64,000 bases of DNA from Jeotgalibacillus campisalis (GTDB lineage: Bacteria > Bacillota > Bacilli > Bacillales > Jeotgalibacillaceae), in NCBI RefSeq assembly GCF_000829515.1, contig NZ_JXRR01000021.1, positions 81,290-145,289 of the forward strand, read 5' to 3'. The position numbers and the translations under genes were made by a program. Position 1 is the first letter of the stretch, and each line of letters starts with the position of its first letter. Positions 1 through 8,280 of this stretch are shown one piece after another. The notes under the pieces are model-generated. The model saw only the letters and a list, made by a program, of their open reading frames with translations. It ran no database searches and was not told the DNA's origin.

Positions 1-612
1 TGGACCAAAAATCTCCTGGATCGGAGCACCATCAGACGGATACGATTCCATTGACTTAACAGTAAAAGTCAGCGGCTCTCCGTCTTCTCCTGTAACGATG
101 ATTTCATCACCTTCTGTCAGGTTGCGAAGTTCAAAAAAGATAGCTGGTCCTTCATAGCTGTCCACATGTCCTGCTAGTACCGAGTTTCCTATAGCTCCTG
201 GCTTAGTTCCAGGTTCGAACCAGCCGACCTCATTCACATTTTCCGGTACCTCCATTGCTCCGTCCTCTTCCATTCCCACTTGGATAATGTCCGCTTCAAT
301 GTCAAGAGACGGAATGGCAATGTTCACTGGAATTAAAGGGGTTATCTCCTGCTCTTGAACAGCCAGCAATTCCTCAAATTTTTCCTGATCTTTCTCAAGA
401 ACAGGAAACTCTTCTTCTTCTTCTTCAGGATTCGTTTTAATTTGTTCACCGAGAGATCCAAGATCGTCTTCTTCATTAGCTTGAACAGCAGGGGAAATCT
501 CATCTGTGACAGCCTCTGATCCCGTATATTTTTGTGCAGCCATCATTACGCCGTATGTAACCATAAATACCGCTATTCCAACCAAAATAGATAAGGCCAA
601 TTTCTTCGCCAT
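1..612 (-). CDS. Class F-like sortase, C-terminus cut by window edge
   Basis: This is a cell-surface transpeptidase homologue missing its 3' end. 204 codons are visible, starting at ATG 612 with GGGAGGTG seven to eight bases upstream. Residues about 5-25 form one hydrophobic N-terminal segment (signal anchor). A Glu-rich linker follows, then a sortase beta-barrel beginning near IPVNIAIPSLDIEADI. The sortase catalytic His motif is visible as AGHVDS; the catalytic Cys and Arg would lie beyond base 1. Class F is inferred from the VGWFEPGTKPGA-type sequence before the His. No LPXTG substrate protein is visible in the window, so its partner is unknown. Confidence 0.85.
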   Translation of the reverse strand, partial: MAKKLALSILVGIAVFMVTYGVMMAAQKYTGSEAVTDEISPAVQANEEDDLGSLGEQIKTNPEEEEEEFPVLEKDQEKFEELLAVQEQEITPLIPVNIAIPSLDIEADIIQVGMEEDGAMEVPENVNEVGWFEPGTKPGAIGNSVLAGHVDSYEGPAIFFELRNLTEGDEIIVTGEDGEPLTFTVKSMESYPSDGAPIQEIFGP

Positions 613-847
613 ACCCTGCACCTCCCTATACCCGTTTATTGTCTAGAAAGATAACGGTTAAAATTTCACTTTAGATCATATTTTCGATCAATTTAACGCA
701 TTACGAATCGAAAGGGGTCTGATTCTATTTTCTATTATTATACCTCATCTTTTTTACCATTTGCGAATTTGAAATGCTTGTTTATCTTTCCTTAGAGGGC
801 GGCATGGATTATAATTATTATTACTTGTTACAGAAAGGAACGATACG

Positions 848-1021
848 ATGAGCGATCAAAAGAAGGTAAGTTTACAGGATCTTGTTAAGCAGCAGCTGGC
901 AAATAAGAAAAAGCAGTCCAAAGATAATGCCGCTTCTCAAGGGCCGGGTCATGAAAAGAAAATGAAAAGCCAGCAAGCAAAAAAAGTGGCTAACACGAGA
1001 AGAAAAGCCGGCGGATCTTAA
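848..1021 (+). CDS. Small lysine-rich protein, 57 aa, unknown function
   Basis: A short ORF starting MSDQKKVSLQDLVKQQLA, with GAAAGGAACG just upstream as ribosome binding site and an extended -10-like GGATTATAAT at about 810-818. The product is very basic and hydrophilic (many Lys and Gln, no membrane segment, no Cys), which suggests a small cytoplasmic or nucleic-acid-associated protein. It ends just before the shared bidirectional terminator at 1078-1114. I do not recognise a named family. The good start context, lack of overlap and own terminator argue it is real. Confidence 0.7.
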   Translation: MSDQKKVSLQDLVKQQLANKKKQSKDNAASQGPGHEKKMKSQQAKKVANTRRKAGGS

Positions 1022-1077
1022 GCTGGAATCTGCATCGTAGTTTTTTAGAAAATTGCCTAACGCGTCAAAGGCATTAA

Positions 1078-1114
1078 AATACCCCGCAGCCTGGTGGCTG
1101 CGGGGTATTTTTTT
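1078..1114. terminator. Bidirectional intrinsic terminator
   Basis: Perfect 14-bp stem (1078-1091 with 1096-1109) with a TGGT tetraloop, flanked by A and T runs on both sides. It serves the convergent small gene (+) and the helicase gene (-), whose stop begins at 1117. Confidence 0.93.
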
Positions 1115-1116
1115 GA

Positions 1117-2409
1117 TTATCTTTCTCTTCTTTTGCTTGGAGAAGGTTTTGGCGCAGTATGGCTGCCGCTGTAGCGCTGCTGCCTTTTTTTATTTTTCTC
1201 GATTTTCTCTTCTTTTCTTTCTTTTGCACTACTCAATTCTTTTTTTGATGAGGTAGCTGAAGAATGGCGGTCATAGTCTGCCGCATTAACCTCGACTTTT
1301 TTTCTTGGAATATCGTATTGAATGCCCTGCTCGATATCGCGCATCAAATCTTTATCTTTCGGAGCCGACAGCGTATAGGCCGCCCCGTCTTCTCCGGCAC
1401 GTCCGGTACGTCCAATCCGGTGGATGTAGCCTTCTACGTCCTCCGGAACATCGTAATTAAAGACATGAGTAACACCTTCTATGTCAATTCCCCTTGATGC
1501 AACATCCGTCGCCACCAGCAGCTGAAGCTTAGCGGTGCGAAACTGCTTCATTACATTTTCTCTTTTTGATTGAGATAAATCACCATGCAATTCCCCAACA
1601 AGATACCCTTGTGAGCGCAATTCTCCATAAAGCTTGCTTACTCGGCGGATCGTTCGACAGAAAATGATGCCTAAAAATGGTCTGACTTCATCAATAGTCT
1701 GACATAATGCCCCAAGCTTCTCTCTGTCGCTGACTTCGATGACATAGTGCTGAATTTCTTCAACCATGCTTGACTGATCACGGATCTGAACGGTTTCAGG
1801 CTTATTCATATACCGCTTCGCAAGCTTGCGGATGTCCTTGGAAAGTGTTGCAGAAAATAAGCCCATTTGCTTTTCTTCGCTCGTCAATTCAATAATATGC
1901 TCCACTTCTTCAAGGAAGCCAAAATGAAGCATCTGATCTGCCTCATCAATGATCAGGGTCGAAACGGTCGACAAATCGATGGTTTCCCGTCTGACATGAT
2001 CAAGGAGCCTTCCTGGGGTAGCAACGGCAATCTGGACTCCGCGGGCGAGCCGCTTAATCTGTTTATCTAGATCCTGACCTCCATAAATGGACAAAACAGA
2101 AGGGTCACTGTCGTTATTCTGCAGCTTTTTCAACTCTTCTGTTACTTGTATGGCCAGTTCTCTTGTAGGTGCTAAAATGAGTGCTTGAAGCGCAGGATTC
2201 TGCTGATCAATTTTTTCCAGGACAGGAAGCAAAAAAGCAAGCGTCTTTCCAGTACCTGTTTTAGCCTGCACCAATATATCTTTATTTTCCAACAGGATAG
2301 GGATCGCTTTTTCCTGCACATCCGTCGGGGTTAGAATCATTTGCTTTTCTAATTGAAAGCCGGCCGATTCGGAAAGGCCTAATGATAAAAATTCTTTCAA
2401 TTCATTCAC
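1117..2409 (-). CDS. DEAD-box ATP-dependent RNA helicase
   Basis: ATP-dependent RNA unwinding enzyme of 430 aa. The Q-motif region (TPTDVQEKAIP) is followed by Walker A AKTGTGKT (about 50-57), PTRELA, TPGRLLDH, the DEAD motif (DEADQM, about 155), SAT (about 186), then helicase C-terminal motifs including HRIGRTGRAG (about 330). The C-terminus after about 380 is a basic Lys/Arg/Ser tail suited to RNA binding. It resembles CshA-type enzymes over the core but is shorter and lacks a recognisable CshA dimerisation region, so no symbol is given. Likely role: mRNA turnover, ribosome assembly or cold adaptation. Monocistronic. Confidence 0.93.
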   Translation of the reverse strand: MNELKEFLSLGLSESAGFQLEKQMILTPTDVQEKAIPILLENKDILVQAKTGTGKTLAFLLPVLEKIDQQNPALQALILAPTRELAIQVTEELKKLQNNDSDPSVLSIYGGQDLDKQIKRLARGVQIAVATPGRLLDHVRRETIDLSTVSTLIIDEADQMLHFGFLEEVEHIIELTSEEKQMGLFSATLSKDIRKLAKRYMNKPETVQIRDQSSMVEEIQHYVIEVSDREKLGALCQTIDEVRPFLGIIFCRTIRRVSKLYGELRSQGYLVGELHGDLSQSKRENVMKQFRTAKLQLLVATDVASRGIDIEGVTHVFNYDVPEDVEGYIHRIGRTGRAGEDGAAYTLSAPKDKDLMRDIEQGIQYDIPRKKVEVNAADYDRHSSATSSKKELSSAKERKEEKIEKNKKRQQRYSGSHTAPKPSPSKRRER

Positions 2410-2529
2410 CTCTTCTGCTCTATTATACCTTTTTTTCTCCTCTTCGCAGTGTTTGTCTTTTCTTCGGTTAAGATTCGGACCTCAAGTCTGCTATACTAAA
2501 GAAATCTTGCATATATAAAGGAGACACCT

Positions 2530-3573
2530 ATGAAGATCATGATAACAGGTGCTACTGGATTTGTAGGCACTAAATTAGTTAAATCTCTTATAAAAGATGG
2601 ACATACCCTCTTTCCACTCGTTCGAAGTGAGAAAAAAAAGAGTGAGATTCTGTCTTCTCTTTCAAGTGAAGAAGCGCAGCGGGTTCACCCGATTCTGGGA
2701 GACGTGACACAAAAAATGCTCGGAGTGGATCCTTTAGAGCAGGAGAAGTTAGCAGGACAGGTTCATATCTTATATCATACAGCGGCATTCTTATCGTTTG
2801 ATCCTGCTGATCGTGACAAAACGTTCTTTGTAAACGTTGAAGGCACGAAACATGCGCTTGAATTTGCCCGGAAAACAAAGATCCCTTCTTTTTTTCACAT
2901 CAGCACCGCCTATACCCTTGGGCTTGAGCAGCATGGAGAGGAAACACTGCACTCTTTATCCCGAACATTTGTTAATGATTATGAAGAAAGCAAATGCCAC
3001 GCAGAGCATCTTGTCTGGCAGGAGCGGGAGAATTTGAATGTATCGATCTTCCGGCCTGCAATTATTGTTGGAGATTCCAATACAGGCGAAGCCGATACGA
3101 CATTTGCTTTATATGGTCTGTTAAAAGCTGTTGCTCTTGTAAAAAAACTGATTCAGCGCGGAAGAATTCCATCTGAACATAAGATCCGGCTTTTATGTAA
3201 CGAAGAAGCCTCAAATAACGTTGTGCCTGTCAATTACGTCGTGGACGTATTAAGTGCAGGTGCTTTACATGCACAGCCATCCGCCATTTACCATATCGCA
3301 AACAACCATGCACCAAAAAACAAGAAGGTTATCAGCTGGATCAAGGAAATCAGCGGAGTTGAACAATTGGAACTTGTCAGCGATTCTGATGGATTAACTG
3401 AAAGCGACAAAATAATTAACGAACCGATGAACGTATTCCGGTCCTATTTATCCCGTTCAGTCACGTTTGAAGACAAAAACACGCAGGAACTACTAAAAAA
3501 AAGCGGCAGACCAACGCTTAATCTGACAGATGAAAAATACCGCATGCTGATCCAAACTTATTATAATTCTTGA
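2530..3573 (+). CDS. Extended SDR family NAD(P)-dependent epimerase/reductase
   Basis: 347-aa extended short-chain dehydrogenase/reductase. The Rossmann nucleotide-binding motif TGATGFVG is at residues 6-13, an Asp-containing GDV segment follows, the catalytic Ser lies in FHISTAY (about 123) and the YEESK motif (YxxxK) is at about 151-155. GGAGACACCT precedes the ATG. The C-terminal half resembles fatty-acyl/thioester reductase-like SDR proteins, but the substrate cannot be read from sequence. Monocistronic with its own terminator. Confidence 0.85.
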   Translation: MKIMITGATGFVGTKLVKSLIKDGHTLFPLVRSEKKKSEILSSLSSEEAQRVHPILGDVTQKMLGVDPLEQEKLAGQVHILYHTAAFLSFDPADRDKTFFVNVEGTKHALEFARKTKIPSFFHISTAYTLGLEQHGEETLHSLSRTFVNDYEESKCHAEHLVWQERENLNVSIFRPAIIVGDSNTGEADTTFALYGLLKAVALVKKLIQRGRIPSEHKIRLLCNEEASNNVVPVNYVVDVLSAGALHAQPSAIYHIANNHAPKNKKVISWIKEISGVEQLELVSDSDGLTESDKIINEPMNVFRSYLSRSVTFEDKNTQELLKKSGRPTLNLTDEKYRMLIQTYYNS

Positions 3574-3579
3574 TTTTTT

Positions 3580-3612
3580 CTGCGAAACTTAATCTGTTTC
3601 GCAGTTTTTTTT
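3580..3612 (+). terminator. Intrinsic terminator of the SDR gene
   Basis: 9-bp perfect stem CTGCGAAAC/GTTTCGCAG (3580-3588, 3596-3604) followed by eight T. Confidence 0.92.
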
Positions 3613-3882
3613 ATTCTTCTAAATGACAGAATATTTCGACTTCCTAATGGTAATTTCAAGTAGAAAAAAGAGTTAAAAAAGATTGATTCCATTATGTTTG
3701 TGCATTGTCATCACTGGAAATAATTGTGCAAAAGATTGCAGGTTTTCATTCCTTTTGCTTCAGAACCCTTGATAGAAAAGGTTTTCATTTTTTTTCACTG
3801 TTTAAATTTACTATTTACTTAATTAAAATTTGTGTGTATATTATTCCATATTCAGATAATTCAAATAAAAGGGGATGAAAAA
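3613..3882 (+). other. Intergenic region upstream of the symporter
   Basis: About 270 bases, AT-rich, presumably holding the symporter promoter. Apart from runs of T and A I see no convincing operator, riboswitch or ORF. Confidence 0.5.
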
Positions 3883-5295
3883 ATGCAGGGAATCATCGAC
3901 AGTGCCAATAATTTTTTATGGAGTTATGTTCTAATTGCTGCCTTACTTGGTGCAGGCCTTTATTTTACAATTACTACACGCTTCGTTCAGTTTCGCTATT
4001 TAAAAGAAATGGTACGTGTTCTTGGTGACAAGTCAGTTGTGGTCGACGGCATGAAGAGTATCAGCTCATTTAAGTCGTTTTCCATTGGTGCTGCAACGCG
4101 TATCGGTACAGGAAACTTAGCTGGTGTTGCGGTTGCAATTGTTGTCGGAGGTCCAGGTGCTGTGTTTTGGATGTGGGTTGTGGCACTATTGGGGGGTGCG
4201 ACAAGCTTTATTGAAAGCACGCTCGCCCAAATCTATAAGGTTCGGGATGGCTCGGCTTATCGAGGCGGACCTGCTTATTACATTGAAAAAGGATTGAATA
4301 AGCGCTGGCTTGGCATTATCTTTGCCGTTTTAATTGCCATTACATTCGGATTAATTTTCAACTCCGTTCAAAGTAATACAATTGCCCTTGCATTTGAGAG
4401 CGCATTTGGAATTGACCGTTTGATTGTCGGCGCAGCTGTTACACTTCTGACAGGACTTATTATCTTTGGCGGAGTTCACCGAATTGCAAATTTCTCAAGC
4501 GTCATCGTCCCGGTAATGGCCGTTTTGTATGTCGGAATTGCCTTGGTCGTAATTGCCATGAACTTCTCGCAGATCCCTGCTGTATTTTCTACGATCATCA
4601 GCAGCGCATTTGGTTTTGAACAGGCGCTTGGCGGCGGGATTGGGGCTGCTATTATGCAGGGTGTGCGACGCGGTTTATTCTCCAACGAAGCCGGTATGGG
4701 TAGTGCGCCGAATGCTGCTGCGACAGCAAACGTCAGCCACCCGGCTAAGCAGGGCTTCATTCAAACTTTGGGCGTTTATGTTGATACCTTGATCGTTTGT
4801 TCGGCTACTGCTTTTATTATTCTGGTAAATACAGATTATCAATCAAGCGGACTGGAAGGAATCCAGCTTCTGCAAAGCTCACTGAGTCTTCAAATCGGTG
4901 ACTGGGCCGGAATCTTTGTGGCTGCTGCGATCTTTATGTTCGCGTTCAGTTCTATTGTAGGAAGCTACTATTACGGAGAAACGAATATTGAATTTATTAA
5001 GAAAAGCAAGGTCGCTCTTAATGTCTACCGATTCCTGACAATGGGACTTGTTATGTTTGGATCTTATGCAGGTCTTGGTCTTGTCTGGGCCCTTGCCGAT
5101 GTATTCATGGCACTCATGACATTGATTAATATTATAGGAATCGTGCTGTTAGGCAAAATTGCTATCATTGCACTGAAAGATTATGAAACGCAGAAAAATC
5201 AGGGCCTTGATCCAACCTTCTCCCCTGGGAAGCTTGGCATAAAAGGAACTGAATGCTGGGATGCTATCCGGAAAGAGCATGATAAGGTTTCTTAA
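3883..5295 (+). CDS. AGCS family sodium/alanine-glycine symporter
   Basis: Inner-membrane amino acid carrier, 470 aa from ATG 3883. This start is preferred over an in-frame upstream codon at 3832 because AAAGGGG sits 9-12 bases before it and the first helix then begins near the N-terminus (FLWSYVLIAALLGAGLYFT). Family landmarks are RTRFVQFRYL-like TTRFVQFRYL, GNLAGVAVAI, a conserved ATSFIEST segment and NEAGMGSAPNAAA. About 10-11 hydrophobic segments are visible. The family imports alanine, glycine or glutamine with Na+ or H+; which substrate is not decidable here. It ends before a strong terminator shared with the convergent gene. Confidence 0.92.
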   Translation: MQGIIDSANNFLWSYVLIAALLGAGLYFTITTRFVQFRYLKEMVRVLGDKSVVVDGMKSISSFKSFSIGAATRIGTGNLAGVAVAIVVGGPGAVFWMWVVALLGGATSFIESTLAQIYKVRDGSAYRGGPAYYIEKGLNKRWLGIIFAVLIAITFGLIFNSVQSNTIALAFESAFGIDRLIVGAAVTLLTGLIIFGGVHRIANFSSVIVPVMAVLYVGIALVVIAMNFSQIPAVFSTIISSAFGFEQALGGGIGAAIMQGVRRGLFSNEAGMGSAPNAAATANVSHPAKQGFIQTLGVYVDTLIVCSATAFIILVNTDYQSSGLEGIQLLQSSLSLQIGDWAGIFVAAAIFMFAFSSIVGSYYYGETNIEFIKKSKVALNVYRFLTMGLVMFGSYAGLGLVWALADVFMALMTLINIIGIVLLGKIAIIALKDYETQKNQGLDPTFSPGKLGIKGTECWDAIRKEHDKVS

Positions 5296-5335
5296 CAAGG
5301 CTGCCACTGCATGACCATACTAATTAAAATATAGT

Positions 5336-5378
5336 GAAAAATCGCCCGGGAAGCTGTCTAAGCTCCCGGGCGATTTTT
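5336..5378. terminator. Bidirectional intrinsic terminator
   Basis: GC-rich stem (AAAATCGCCCGGG paired with CCCGGGCGATTTT plus an inner AGCT pair) flanked by A and T runs, between convergent genes ending at 5295 and 5377. Confidence 0.92.
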
Positions 5379-6090
5379 AGATACCGCAAGAATCATCCTT
5401 GCATGCCTGATCCCCTGATCCTTCTTTACTTGTCATGTGAATCAGACCTGATCCCTGCTGTTCCTCCCAAACCTTGTTTAATACTTCTTCAAACGCTTCT
5501 ACTGGCTGTGCACCAGAAACAGCCCATTTTTCTTCAAAAACAAAAAACGGTACACCTGTTACGCCAATCTGAGAAGCTTTTCTTATATCTTTTTCCACAT
5601 CTGCTGTAAAAGCATCAGATGATAAAATTTCACGGGCTTCTTCTTTATTTAAACCCGCTTCCTCTGCTATGCGTTCAAGCGTTTCATGCTCTCCAATATG
5701 CTTGGATTCAATAAAGTAGGCCTGGAGTAAACGTTCTGTTATTTCTTCCATTTTCCCCTGTGAGGCAGCCCAATGAGTCAGTCTGTGAGCGTCCCGTGTA
5801 TTCGTGCGCTTCATTTTATCAAAATCATACGCAAGTCCGACTTCCTTCGCCTGCTGTGTGACTCCTCTGGTCATTTCTCTCGCCTGCTCAAGGCTTGTGC
5901 CGTATTTGCCTGCAAGTGTTTCAATCATATCCTGGTCAGCATGCAATGGGGCGTTGGGATCTAATTCAAAGCTTTTATATACAATTTGAACCTGATCTTT
6001 ATGATCAAAATTTTCCAGCGCCTTTTCAAATTTCCTTTTTCCTATATAACAAAACGGACAAACATAATCCGACCAAATCTGTACATTCAT
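5377..6090 (-). CDS. DsbA family oxidoreductase (FrnE-like)
   Basis: 237-aa thioredoxin-fold protein. The N-terminus MNVQIWSDYVCPFCYIGKRK carries the CPFC redox motif at residues 11-14, followed by an all-helical insertion and a cis-Pro segment (GVTGVPFFVFEEKWAVSGAQP). No signal peptide is seen, so it is probably cytoplasmic, as usual for FrnE/2-hydroxychromene isomerase-like members. ATG 6090 is chosen because GGGAG lies 8 bases upstream; the in-frame GTG at 6099 and ATG at 6096 are too close to it. The C-terminus carries two further Cys (CKDDSC), which is unusual. Confidence 0.88.
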   Translation of the reverse strand: MNVQIWSDYVCPFCYIGKRKFEKALENFDHKDQVQIVYKSFELDPNAPLHADQDMIETLAGKYGTSLEQAREMTRGVTQQAKEVGLAYDFDKMKRTNTRDAHRLTHWAASQGKMEEITERLLQAYFIESKHIGEHETLERIAEEAGLNKEEAREILSSDAFTADVEKDIRKASQIGVTGVPFFVFEEKWAVSGAQPVEAFEEVLNKVWEEQQGSGLIHMTSKEGSGDQACKDDSCGI

Positions 6091-6189
6091 GATCATCACT
6101 CCCGGCTGATAAATTTCTTTTCTTCATTTTATCTAACCATAAGTGAGGAAGAGAATCGAGAAAATTGCCTGTGCTGTTTTCAAAAAACT

Positions 6190-6231
6190 ATAAAAAGTAA
6201 GACGACCACTGTGCGATACAGTAGTCGTCTT
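6190..6231 (-). terminator. Intrinsic terminator of ilvD
   Basis: 14-bp stem with one mismatch (6199-6212 with 6218-6231); on the - strand it is followed by a T-rich run (ACTTTTTAT). It lies 66 bases past the ilvD stop. Confidence 0.8.
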
Positions 6232-6297
6232 CTTCAAGCATAATAATCTCGTCTCGCGGAATGAGTCCGCCTGTAACCGGTATGAACGGGTATCTTA

Positions 6298-7989
6298 TTA
6301 TTCCTCTAGATCTGTTACCGCTCCCTTTGAAGAAGAAGAAACAAGACGCGTGTATTTTGAGAGCATACCTTTTCGGAATTTCGGAGCGGGCTTCACCCAT
6401 GCTTTCGCACGTTCTTCCAGCTCGCTTTCGGTTAGATTGAAATTAATTTCCTGTGTATCACTGTCGATTGTAATCGTATCTCCTTCTTTCAGGAGTCCAA
6501 TTGGTCCTCCTACATGCGCTTCAGGAGACACATGACCAATTACAAAGCCATGGGAACCGCCTGAGAACCGGCCGTCTGTCATAAGCGCCACCTTGCCGCC
6601 AAGTCCGCGGCCGACAATCATCGCAGTAATCGACAGCATTTCCGGCATTCCAGGTCCGCCTTTTGGGCCGACATGTCGGATCACCAGAACGTCTCCTTCT
6701 TTGATCAGGTTGTCTTCTATGGCTTTTGTTGCCTCATCTTCGCTGTCGTATACGCGGGCAGGTCCTTCAAACCGGCTGATTTTCTGCCCGGACATTTTCG
6801 CTACTGCTCCTTCTGGTGCCAAATTCCCTTTTAACACCACAAGCGGTCCGGTCTTTTTGAATGGCTCACTGAAGGGCCTAATGACTTGCTGTCCGTCTTT
6901 CAACGGGGAAACGCTCTCAAGGTTTTGTGCAATGGTTTTGCCTGTTACCGTTATGCAATCCCCGTGAAGCAGCCCTTGTTCATGAAGAAGCTTCATCACA
7001 GCAGGAACACCGCCTACTTCAAATAAGTCCTGCATCACATATTTTCCACTTGGTTTTAAATCAGCTAAGTGCGGCACATTTTGCCGTACACGTTCAAAGT
7101 CATCAAGGGTTAAATCCACGTCTGCTGAATGAGCCATGGCCAGCAAATGTAAAATGGCATTTGTTGATCCGCCCAAAACCATGACGACTGTGATGGCATT
7201 TTCAAACGCTTTTTTCGTCATAATATCGCGGGGATAGATATCATTTTCAAGTAAAGATACAACAAGCTCGCCTGCTTGACGGCATTCTGATTCTTTGTAT
7301 TTATTGATTGCCGGAGTGGAAGAAGATCCCGGGATGCTCATGCCAAGTGCCTCGACTGCTGCGGCCATCGTATTGGCCGTATACATTCCCCCGCACGCGC
7401 CTGCCCCAGGACATGCATGGCATTCAACTTTGTAGAGCTGTTCATCATCAATAATGCCTTCCTGATATTGACCGACCGCTTCAAAAGATGACACGATATC
7501 AATGTCTTTCCCGTCTAATTTTCCCGGTTGAATCGTTCCACCGTATACGTATACAGAAGGAACATTCATACGGGCAATTGCCATGACGCATGCAGGTGTA
7601 GTTTTGTCGCAGCCTCCAATCGCGACGATTCCGTCAAGACGCTCTGCATTGGCTACCGTTTCAATTGAGTCCGCAATAACTTCACGGCTGGGCAAAGAAT
7701 AAAACATTCCTTCATGTCCCATAGCGATCCCATCAGAAACAGTGATCGTATTAAAAATCATTGGGGCTCCGCCGCCATCTTTTGCGCCAGCTTTCGCCTG
7801 CTTTGCTAATTCATCGATATGTATATTACAAGGCGTTACCTCACTCCATGTGCTTGCTATACCGATCATCGGCTTCTTAAAATCATCGTCTGTAAAACCA
7901 ACTGCCCTAAGCATGGAGCGGTTTGGCACCCGATTCACACCTTCACTGATGACTTTGCTGCGGATTCGCATGTCTTTCTTTTTATCCAT
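6298..7989 (-). CDS. ilvD: Dihydroxy-acid dehydratase
   Basis: Dehydrates 2,3-dihydroxy-isovalerate and 2,3-dihydroxy-3-methylvalerate to the 2-oxo acids in valine, isoleucine and leucine synthesis (cytoplasm, Fe-S enzyme). Full length (563 aa). Cluster ligand motifs are visible: PCNIH (about 57), [10 protein letters not shown] (about 125) and [16 protein letters not shown] (about 197). The C-terminal [19 protein letters not shown] motif is intact. AGAAAGG with 7-8 base spacing favours ATG 7989 over ATG 7998. Encoded alone here, separate from any ilvBHC-leu operon. Its promoter carries CodY-like and cre-like boxes, annotated separately. Confidence 0.97.
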   Translation of the reverse strand: MDKKKDMRIRSKVISEGVNRVPNRSMLRAVGFTDDDFKKPMIGIASTWSEVTPCNIHIDELAKQAKAGAKDGGGAPMIFNTITVSDGIAMGHEGMFYSLPSREVIADSIETVANAERLDGIVAIGGCDKTTPACVMAIARMNVPSVYVYGGTIQPGKLDGKDIDIVSSFEAVGQYQEGIIDDEQLYKVECHACPGAGACGGMYTANTMAAAVEALGMSIPGSSSTPAINKYKESECRQAGELVVSLLENDIYPRDIMTKKAFENAITVVMVLGGSTNAILHLLAMAHSADVDLTLDDFERVRQNVPHLADLKPSGKYVMQDLFEVGGVPAVMKLLHEQGLLHGDCITVTGKTIAQNLESVSPLKDGQQVIRPFSEPFKKTGPLVVLKGNLAPEGAVAKMSGQKISRFEGPARVYDSEDEATKAIEDNLIKEGDVLVIRHVGPKGGPGMPEMLSITAMIVGRGLGGKVALMTDGRFSGGSHGFVIGHVSPEAHVGGPIGLLKEGDTITIDSDTQEINFNLTESELEERAKAWVKPAPKFRKGMLSKYTRLVSSSSKGAVTDLEE

Positions 7990-8025
7990 CGTATCCATCC
8001 TTTCTGTACATCTATCTCTGCCAGA

Positions 8026-8041
8026 CGATTTAGCTAAATCG
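8026..8041. promoter_or_regulatory. 16-bp palindrome in the ilvD leader
   Basis: CGATTTAGCTAAATCG is a perfect palindrome located just downstream of the predicted ilvD start point. It could be an operator or a short RNA hairpin; no named factor is assigned. Confidence 0.4.
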
Positions 8042-8057
8042 AAACTGTGTATGTCAT

Positions 8058-8086
8058 ATCATACTAACTTGCGACACCAATCGCAA
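8058..8086 (-). promoter_or_regulatory. Predicted sigma-A promoter of ilvD
   Basis: On the - strand, -35 TTGCGA (8086-8081) and -10 TATGAT (8063-8058) are separated by exactly 17 bases. The -35 sits inside an inverted repeat TTGCGA-N6-TCGCAA (8069-8086), a possible operator. Confidence 0.65.
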
Positions 8087-8088
8087 TA

Positions 8089-8103
8089 AGTTTTCAGAAT
8101 ATA
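8089..8103 (-). promoter_or_regulatory. Candidate CodY box upstream of ilvD
   Basis: The - strand reads TATATTCTGAAAACT, matching the CodY consensus AATTTTCWGAAAATT at 12 of 15 positions, directly upstream of the -35. CodY control of branched-chain amino acid genes is well established in Bacillus. Confidence 0.55.
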
Positions 8104-8119
8104 TTAATATTTTCATATA

Positions 8120-8133
8120 TTAAAGCGTTTTCA
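8120..8133 (-). promoter_or_regulatory. Candidate cre (CcpA) site upstream of ilvD
   Basis: The - strand reads TGAAAACGCTTTAA, one mismatch from TGWAANCGNTNWCA. Its position about 70-80 bases upstream of the start point fits activation rather than repression, as described for the B. subtilis ilv-leu operon. Confidence 0.5.
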
Positions 8134-8241
8134 TTCTGCAATGATCACTAAAAAGGCCCTGAGACGGTCTCAAGCCTTTGAACACCGCGAATTGGAGCCA
8201 CCGTTTAGCGCTGGCAGTCAGAAAAGAAAATCTATTGGAAC

Positions 8242-8268
8242 AAAAAACCGCCCGGTCAATGACCGGGC
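8242..8268 (-). terminator. Intrinsic terminator of the 1409-aa gene
   Basis: 8-bp GC stem GCCCGGTC/GACCGGGC (8250-8257, 8261-8268) followed on the - strand by GGTTTTTTG. Confidence 0.88.
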
Positions 8269-8280
8269 AGCATCTGTCTG

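Noticed and set aside
710..722. Copy of the 45-kb palindrome (AAAGGGGTCTG)
   Set aside because: Only about 11 bases match and there is no second arm.
3832..3882. N-terminal extension of the AGCS symporter
   Set aside because: The upstream start has no ribosome binding site and would place a non-family sequence before the first helix.
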